From: Patiria pectinifera
Taxonomy: Eukaryota > Echinodermata > Asteroidea > Valvatida > Asterinidae
DNA length: 64,000 bases
Assembly: GCA_029964075.1 (NCBI GenBank)
Contig: CM057140.1
Coordinates: 12,852,643 to 12,916,642, forward strand
Direction: 5' to 3'
The notes under the pieces are model-generated. The model saw only the letters and a list, made by a program, of their open reading frames with translations, did not search any database and was not told the DNA's origin. Made by a program: the position numbers and the translations under genes. Below, one piece after another: positions 57,674 through 64,000 of the stretch (positions within the stretch are counted from its first letter, which is position 1; each line of letters opens with the position of its first letter).

Positions 57674-58827
57674 CTACTTACTGACGAAGCAGTATCCGCT
57701 AGAGCCGGAACCTCGATAAACGCAGCGAAAACCGCTAGGGCAGGGGTTGTTTTTGTTGCAAGGGCTTCCCATGCGGCCTGAAATGATTGCAATATATAGC
57801 GAGAAAAGGAATAAAGAATGATTGGCCTTCTACTTCTGTTCTATAGACCTTTATCATGCTGCCTCCATTTCAGTCGTGTTCCCTGTATCCCATCACAGTA
57901 CGGCATGATAATGTTTTGTGCAATCAGGAACCAGACTATTTTTCCTTCCAGCCTCGCTTTGGTTACGTTGATTTGAATTTTATTGAAATCGCATACCGCG
58001 TACTGATGTGACTGCATTCCACAACGAAGTAGTTATTGGCACCTTTAAAAATGCAAAACCAATTCTGTGTGCAGGCTGGAAAATGAGCCACTTCAATAAA
58101 AAATGGCATAACTCCTCACCACAGCCACCAATTTGAAAAATTTAAAATTTCTGTGGAAGGCAAGGTAATAACCATTCATATATGGAACACTCATTTTGTT
58201 TCTCAATATACTCTACATGCCACAACAAAAACATGGCGGACTTGGGTCCAGAATATTCTGACTCACCCTGTATTTACCAATTTGTCAGAGGCTCAGGAAC
58301 GTTTTGTCATGAGATCCCATGGTTTATATGAAAACATTATTCTCCACATAAGGCGATTGTAGAGTAAAAAAAAAACAGCTATGCGTTTTGTACATTGATC
58401 TCCATTAGTAAGACTGGATAGGAGGACACGCGTGTACAAGATGGCGGGCGCGGTGTCCTATCCAGTATTACTAATGGAGATCAATGGTTTTGTACAACTT
58501 ACGATTCTCGTCTAAGGATCGGTCCTCCTCGTATCCGTCCTGACCGCGCTCACGGTACTGGCGCTCCAGGAGCAGTTCCAACAACTGGCCCTCCGTATCT
58601 CTCTCTGGGAATCAAATCAACCAAGTTAGGACCATATGAATACTGACTCACTGGTAGTAATGCGCAAGCCCACGTGAGGATCGTGAACGTTTGACCAATA
58701 CAACAATAATCCAAATGTCACGTGACACTAGAAAAAGGGTTTAAGACCAACCAGCCGGTCTTTAGGCCAAAAAAAAAAGTCTCCGGTTTCTGGTATGGAG
58801 CTTGCCCCAAAAGTGGTGCGGCGACGC

Positions 58828-58869
<42 letters not shown>

Positions 58870-60793
58870 TCTGCTAATGATCGTGCCCGACTAAACTGGT
58901 AGCAAAAATATATTAGTGCAGAGATATGGAGTCTTCCTTATTCTCATAATAAATCTTCTAAAAAAAAAAAACTTCTAAAAAAAGCAGAATAACATCATCT
59001 TGTATTGAAAAAAAAACTTTTTCATTTTGCCGACGCGCATGGCTACGGCGACGCGCGCGCATACCAGAAACCGGAGACTTTTCTTTTTGGCCTTATCGAC
59101 CGTTTAAGAACGGCCACGTGACGGGCTCTCGACCAATAGGAATGGGTTAACTTTCTCAGGTACTTATGAATAAAATGGTAACTATTTTCGTCCTTGAAAA
59201 CTCTATTTGTTAGTAAGGAATGCGGCAAGGAACAGCCAACAGCGCACAGCACGTGCACATACCTTGACGAAGTGCCATGGCAAAGACGCAGCTCAGGCAC
59301 ATCAACAGAACCAAACAGGTGAATCCCTTCATTGTTATGGGCTGATTTCTTTCTGAGAATAAAAAGTTTGAAACAATCACAGGATGAAATAAACTACTGT
59401 GTAATTTGATACAATTTATTTTTATCGTACAAAATATTGACTCAATTGAGCCATGAGCTACTATAGTTCAATTTTAATAAACCAACAATAATAACAATTA
59501 ACTTGAATATGTCTGTTATTTACAACCGGGCTGGGTGATCAATTGACCGCAAGTAGAAAGTTTAAGCAGTATTGAATTCTGGACCCTTTTGCGAGTTCCC
59601 TTGTGTGCAACCACAAGATTTTAAAACTGGAAGCTCTCACTAAGCTGACGTACACTTTTCTGCTCATGAATATTAAAATTTATCTCGCCACTAATCCATT
59701 TAGGCCTAAGCTCGAAAGAGACTTTAGAAATGCAATACGAAGTTTGGAAGAAAAAAAATCAAAATGAACAAAGACGTACAAATGCAAAAAAAAAATTCTT
59801 TTCTTTTCATTATATTCACAAGACCCCTCTAATATTACCCCCAACAAGTTATGTTCCCCAATCCCCCCCCCCTCCCCCTGATATCGCCGCCAATGCATGC
59901 TACTGGCGGTTGCATGCAAAATTCAATCACTTGTGTCAAAAATGCAACTCTCACCAAGACATGAATCCAACTTAATGTGACGCCAACTCGGCTTTCCAAA
60001 TAAACGTACAGTTGATATGACATACACGGCGCGTGAGGTATGCTAGTTCTGCGGGTAGCGCTGCCAAAATTTCCAAGACTAGACTTAATTCATCTCGTTA
60101 AATAGAGAAACCTCTACCGCCGCGGTAGCTTTACCACGCTTGTCAGGATCTGGCTGTACTAGGTAACAAGATCCAAAGCCAGTAACCTCTACCGCCGCGG
60201 TAGCTTTACCACACTTGTCAAGATCTGGCTGTATTAATGTAATAAGATCCAAAACCAGACTTTACAGGGTGAGTAAAAAAAGAATCCAACTGGAAAGCCC
60301 AATTTGGTAAAGAAGTTCTGCAGGTATAGCGCGTGCTTTATAATGTCAAGAATTTACAGTCTTGCCCTGCCTTCTACTTTGCCTCCCCGTAGACTTATCA
60401 CTTATGGTATTTTTCTGATATAAGTTTCAGGACACGACATGGCTTTACTTTTACTGAAATACCACGTACCTTATACATGTATGTGATCCGTGGACAAGGT
60501 TAAAACAAACCGGTGTTTGTGTTATAAATTCCCTAATTGGAAAAAAGTACATGACCGATTTGAATAATTCTTTCACTAAAAGAAAGCTTATTAATTAGGC
60601 TTCATTCTAGATGTGGAAAACTCTACAATAACATGCAGAACTTTATATTTTTTTTTTTTTAAATAGGGGCACCATTTGGTTCTGTTTTTACTCACCCTGT
60701 ATATAATACGGGACTTACCTTTTCCGGATGAGGAGTGTAAGACGACTTAACTGATTTGAGTATCGTTGACGAACGCGTTCGAATTGGCAGTCT
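57674..60793 (-). CDS. Secreted cysteine-rich peptide precursor P2
   Basis: Coding exons on the minus strand: 59263-59332 (ATG), 58503-58604 and 57674-57777, in phase, 91 residues plus TAG. The first noncoding exon is probably 60719 to about 60793, ending ccggaaaag|gtaagt, below a weak TATA (cataataaaag, about 60817-60827). Exon 1 is a signal peptide (MKGFTCLVLLMCLSCVFAMA). Exon 2 is a charged spacer rich in Glu and Arg. Exon 3 opens with a dibasic RR, then a 32-residue region with C-x5-C-x5-C-x10-C (CNKNNPCPSGFRC). Compared with P1, Cys pattern, phases and signal are kept, while the last loop is five residues longer. The stop overlaps a donor-like gtaagt; P1 lacks this donor and also stops there, so I keep the stop. 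Function unknown; secretion and proteolytic maturation are inferred. Confidence 0.85.
57841..57975. mobile_element. MITE fragment, tagaccattatcatg family, in P2 intron 2
   Basis: Left end ctatagacctttatcatgct and conserved interior (ggaaccagac, cctcgctttggttacg); the right end is lost. Relatives at 1819-1995 and 23351-23530. Confidence 0.65.
58385..58495. mobile_element. Foldback element with 9-bp direct repeats beside P2 exon 2
   Basis: Arms about 58394-58423 and 58456-58486 (attgatctccattagtaa opposite ttactaatggagatcaat) around a 32-nt CpG-rich loop. gttttgtac flanks it at 58385-58393 and 58487-58495. It ends 7 nt from the splice donor of P2 exon 2 (exon end 58503). Confidence 0.8.
58765..59092. 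mobile_element. Harbinger-like MITE, TTA target duplication, nested in an older element
   Basis: Same ends as 53268-53642, flanked by TTA at 58762-58764 and 59093-59095, and includes a long poly-T run (58830-58868). It splits an element of the 748-1245 family: gtttaagaccaaccagccgg to the left and gaccgtttaagaacggcc to the right. Confidence 0.85.
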
Positions 60794-60992
60794 GATTATC
60801 ACTGGGAAAGTTGTAACTTTTATTATGCAGCACTCTCGCGTCCCCTGTACACTGATCTTTATTATCAGTATAATAGAAATCAGCGCCCCTTCCACGTGAC
60901 TTACTCTTCTGCGTTATCAATGTTACTGCGCATGACGAAATATACCACGTGTCTCAGACATAGCAGATCCCAAATTGTATACCGCTAATTAA

Positions 60993-61446
60993 AGGCAATA
61001 TACAACATTTTCAAACATCAAGAACAAATCTACCATTATGAAATACCTGACTTAACTGTAATTGAATGATATTCTCAAGCATCCTGTGAAATCATGGCAC
61101 CTGCATAGTGTGCTGTCGTTTTCAAGAAAAACAAAATTGGTATCAATTTTTTTCAACGATGGTCGGCTGACCATCGTTGGAAAACTTTTGTTCATACTGC
61201 CCCAAGTTTCCAAATTCAGTTAGTCCATATTTTGTTTGGAACTGCTAATACATTGTACACATGCGTGAACAGGTGCAAGCTTTCTAGTCTGGTTCCATGA
61301 CCTGACAATCTATAAACTGCTCCGTTTCGTCTGAAGTAGGGTCAGGAAACCAGACTACAAGAACAGGACCATCTTTTTTCCTTGGTGTTTCCATCATTCA
61401 TTGCTTTCCTTCATTGATTGCCATCCAACGCTGCAGTATATTTCCT
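60993..61446. mobile_element. TTAA-flanked MITE (piggyBac-like), diverged copy
   Basis: Flanked by TTAA at 60989-60992 and 61447-61450, with caacgatggtcggctgacca at about 61156. Matches 56066-56583 with many changes. Confidence 0.65.
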
Positions 61447-62129
61447 TTAAGTCGTGCACCTTGAATATTCATGAAACCGTCACTGACCAATAATAATGGC
61501 TTGTGGCCTGTTTCTGTATTAAATAAAGGTTCCTGTGTTTAGCAAACGCACGCACGTGGCAGCTCTTTAATCTTGGTACAGACCGTGGCCTTTCAAATAC
61601 AAAATATATGATCCATTCAAAATATATGTCGATGCTATCAATTGAAGATCGATTGATGTGCCTGAGGGATTAAGCTTCGTCACTGTGTCCTGCTATCCCG
61701 ACACAAACCATTGATCGACTTTTCATATGACGGTTCCATAAACGGCAACAATACTGTCTAATAAATTACTGTCATTAATAAATCAATGTCTTTTTGCCTT
61801 CGGCAAACTTGTCTGGAGTAAGAAAAATGGTCGCCTTGTATATTTTTGGGGTTTTTTTTTTTGGGGGGGGGAGGGGGAGGACAAACAATCAGCGTCTTCT
61901 CTTGCCCAGTGGTGGTTACTGAAATGCTATTCATATTTCAAATGCAGAGTATGGTGACCTAATTTTTTTTTTTTATAGAATTATAGGATTGTTAAGGTAC
62001 TGTCCGGAATACTTCAAATAAATCAGCTATGTCGAATTGTTCTTGCTGTCGCCAAATTCATCGCTTGGGCTATTGATCGGACGAGGCGCCTGCACAATCG
62101 ACGTATGAAGAAGAAAAACCTGGGGCAGT

Positions 62130-62320
62130 GTGCGCTGCAAAATGGACTCTATCCAATTCATTCATTCACAAACTGTGCGGCACCTGGGGAGTTCATATTT
62201 TGCGTTTATGTTACCAGACAACGAGGTGCACTGCGCATGTCAAATCGACGCCGGGGAGGGGAAACTAAACTACCCGGGACACAAGGACAATTCGTGCCCC
62301 TATGCTGATGTGGTCACGTG
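62130..62320 (+). other. Possible exon of a Cys-containing extracellular domain
   Basis: Open frame running into TGA. The segment SSYFAFMLPDNEVHCACQI, followed by a charged stretch and DNSCPYADVV, has the look of an extracellular cysteine-containing domain. ggggcag just upstream (about 62124-62130) could be an acceptor. No ATG at the start of the frame, and no donor or partner exon identified. Could be a chance ORF. Confidence 0.25.
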
Positions 62321-62356
62321 ATGTTGTGGTCACGTGATGCTGGGCTCACGTGATGC
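62308..62356. promoter_or_regulatory. Triplet of CACGTG E-boxes
   Basis: Three tcacgtga palindromes in about 45 bp, within near-repeats of gtggtcacgtgatg. Such sites bind bHLH-zip factors (MYC/MAX, USF, TFE type). The tandem arrangement may be a simple minisatellite. Confidence 0.4.
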
Positions 62357-64000
62357 CAACTTTTAGCGAATTGTTATCGTCTGCCCTGTATGTATATCTC
62401 TGGAAAATACGAGTGCATATAGTAGTATTAATTTTAAAAAAATATGTTGGTTGCCATCTGTCGGTACTGATGTCTGTTTCTTTGTGTGTCAGGTTGTTAG
62501 GGTTGATTGTTTGTTTGTTTGTTTGTTGAGTTGTTTGTTTGTTTGTGACATTTTAAGATACCAGTTTCATTACTCATATAGGTTTGTGTATCATTCATAC
62601 CCATGATGCAATGCGAATGTCCAAAAGGTTTGTCCATGAATAATTATGAACAATTACTATGCCAGTCGCATTTCGAAGGACAAACTTATTTAAGGTAGTT
62701 GAAACGTAGTCACAGACTCACGTGATCACCTAGATCATAGATGAAACAGCCACGATTTGATTTTACTGACAGGAGAGAGAAAAATTCTACAATTTTATAG
62801 ACGGCCTGCTGCATAGAAGTGCCTCTACTCTCTTGAGGGCGCTATTTAGGATTGCTGTAGATAACGGCCTTCAATGACCTAATTCATAACACTAAACGAC
62901 TATACTCTGGACAATTGTGACCAACAGACCAACCATTCAAAACAGATTTCAAATTCGCCACTGCCATGAAATTCGATTAGGTTTATTGAAGCCTTCAACC
63001 TGAATCAAATTTCGGATTATTCGAAGAACTCGGGACGCTAATGACTCCTTTGTCTAGTTCTCTTAATTTCTGCGGGATCTATTCTATACGAGTACAGATT
63101 AAGAACAAATTACAGTATACGCTGGGATTAAATTCCGTAATCCAATCTTAAAACCTATTTTCAAATTTTGTTGGGGCGTTGTAATTTGTCCTTGCCCTTT
63201 GTGAGATGAACCAAAAAGAACAAAAACGGTGAACGATTGAAAGACGGGAACAATTTCAACTCGCAGTAATAGCGACCGATGCCCAAATCTGTTTGACGGT
63301 CTGCGTTTGAGGCAGTGACCGCACACCAGGAATTCTTGCAACTCATGAGCTCAATTTATTATAAACCTTGTCCCAAATTCTCTTGCAAAACTTGGTGATG
63401 CAAGGTCTTAAACTTTTTTCCCGTCGGTATAAACTGTAAAGGTAAGTTTACTAGTGAAAACTTCTGAAGACTAGTAGCTTTGACATCGACGAATACGACT
63501 GGGTTCAACAGAGGGCGGTATTCATTCAAGCTGCTGACGATGCCGGACCGTGTATTCATAGCAATAACATTTTTGTCCCCATTCCGACGTTTCACATGAT
63601 CAGAACTCACTTTTTCTCCTGTGGGGTGGGGTGCACATATCCACCATGTGGTGGAGCTCTTCATTACAATAAATTAAATGTGAATTTAATCTTCTCTCCC
63701 TTTAAATTCTGAGTAAAATTCGTTCATTCTTAATGACGCACAAACAATTTTTTGAAGCCATGCAAGTGCTTTGTTCACCAATCAACTCCGTCTCCAGTTA
63801 CAGGCGTTGTCAGGAAAGTTGTCAGTCTTACTTTCCCATGCATCAGATGCCGTAGATAGATAAAAAAAAAAAAAAAAAGATACAGAGACGATCTTGCGAA
63901 GAACTATTAAACATTCCTCGCTGCTTTTTGTTTCGATTCGGAAGTCAGCCATTCACTTTTCGTATACTCAGCCTAGAGCCAGTGGACGAGAAAACAACTC

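Larger units (their letters stand above)
61451..64000. other. Right-end sequence, mostly unassigned
   Basis: AT-rich with simple repeats: poly-T/G near 61850-61880, TTTG units at 62508-62545, and poly-A at 63862-63879. It includes the ORF at 62130-62320 and the E-box triplet at 62308-62356. An open frame of 101 codons on the minus strand (63359-63664) has an ATG but no recognisable feature. Confidence 0.5.

Noticed and set aside
63359-63664. 101-codon minus-strand ORF with ATG
   Set aside because: No signal peptide, domain, splice context or paralogue. Mentioned as unassigned sequence only.
1-64000. CRISPR arrays, operons, ribosome binding sites or prophage
   Set aside because: All genes show introns and animal-type signals. 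The direct repeats are transposons, microsatellites or segmental duplications, with no regular repeat-spacer pattern.

Overview
Animal nuclear DNA, most likely from a marine invertebrate deuterostome. Coding exons are short, separated by GT-AG introns, and spread through AT-rich DNA full of small non-autonomous transposons. An echinoderm is my best guess, from the genes present and the abundant taggccta and acatgtacatgta motifs, but the sequence does not prove it. I assembled multi-exon genes by hand from splice sites, reading phase and family motifs. Four of these models keep a single open frame across every junction.

Layout. (1) 1-16 kb: a minus-strand array of cytosolic sulfotransferase (SULT) genes: one partial copy running off the left edge, one copy with only its first three exons, and one complete six-exon gene (306 codons). 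A unit of about 10.07 kb is tandemly repeated (1-5.3 kb matches 10.07-15.3 kb almost base for base). (2) 17-19.4 kb: a three-exon UNC93-like membrane protein, minus strand. (3) 19.4-24.4 kb: repeats only. (4) 24.4-34 kb: a complete 13-exon cytochrome b5 reductase 4 gene (CYB5R4/Ncb5or), minus strand, 560 codons, including a 21-nt micro-exon and transposon-filled introns. (5) 37-41.6 kb: two tandem plus-strand genes for three-Ig-domain type I membrane proteins, each with an intronless coding region. (6) 41.6-47.5 kb: transposon debris and one unassigned ORF. (7) 47.5-60.8 kb: a dispersed family of small secreted cysteine-rich peptide precursors, minus strand: two intact three-coding-exon genes (71 and 91 codons), three extra promoter/5'-exon copies with no coding part attached, and one dead signal-peptide exon. 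(8) 60.8-64 kb: repeats, one possible exon and an E-box triplet.

How the genes relate. The SULT, UNC93, CYB5R4 and Ig genes are unrelated neighbours with no operon-like logic. The theme is local duplication: SULT genes, Ig genes and peptide genes are each expanded in tandem, with transposons marking before-and-after states. The most novel element is the cysteine-rich peptide family, whose precursors share a signal peptide, an acidic middle and the mature pattern C-x5-C-P-x-G-[YF]-x-C-x(5 or 10)-C. I cannot assign it to a named family.
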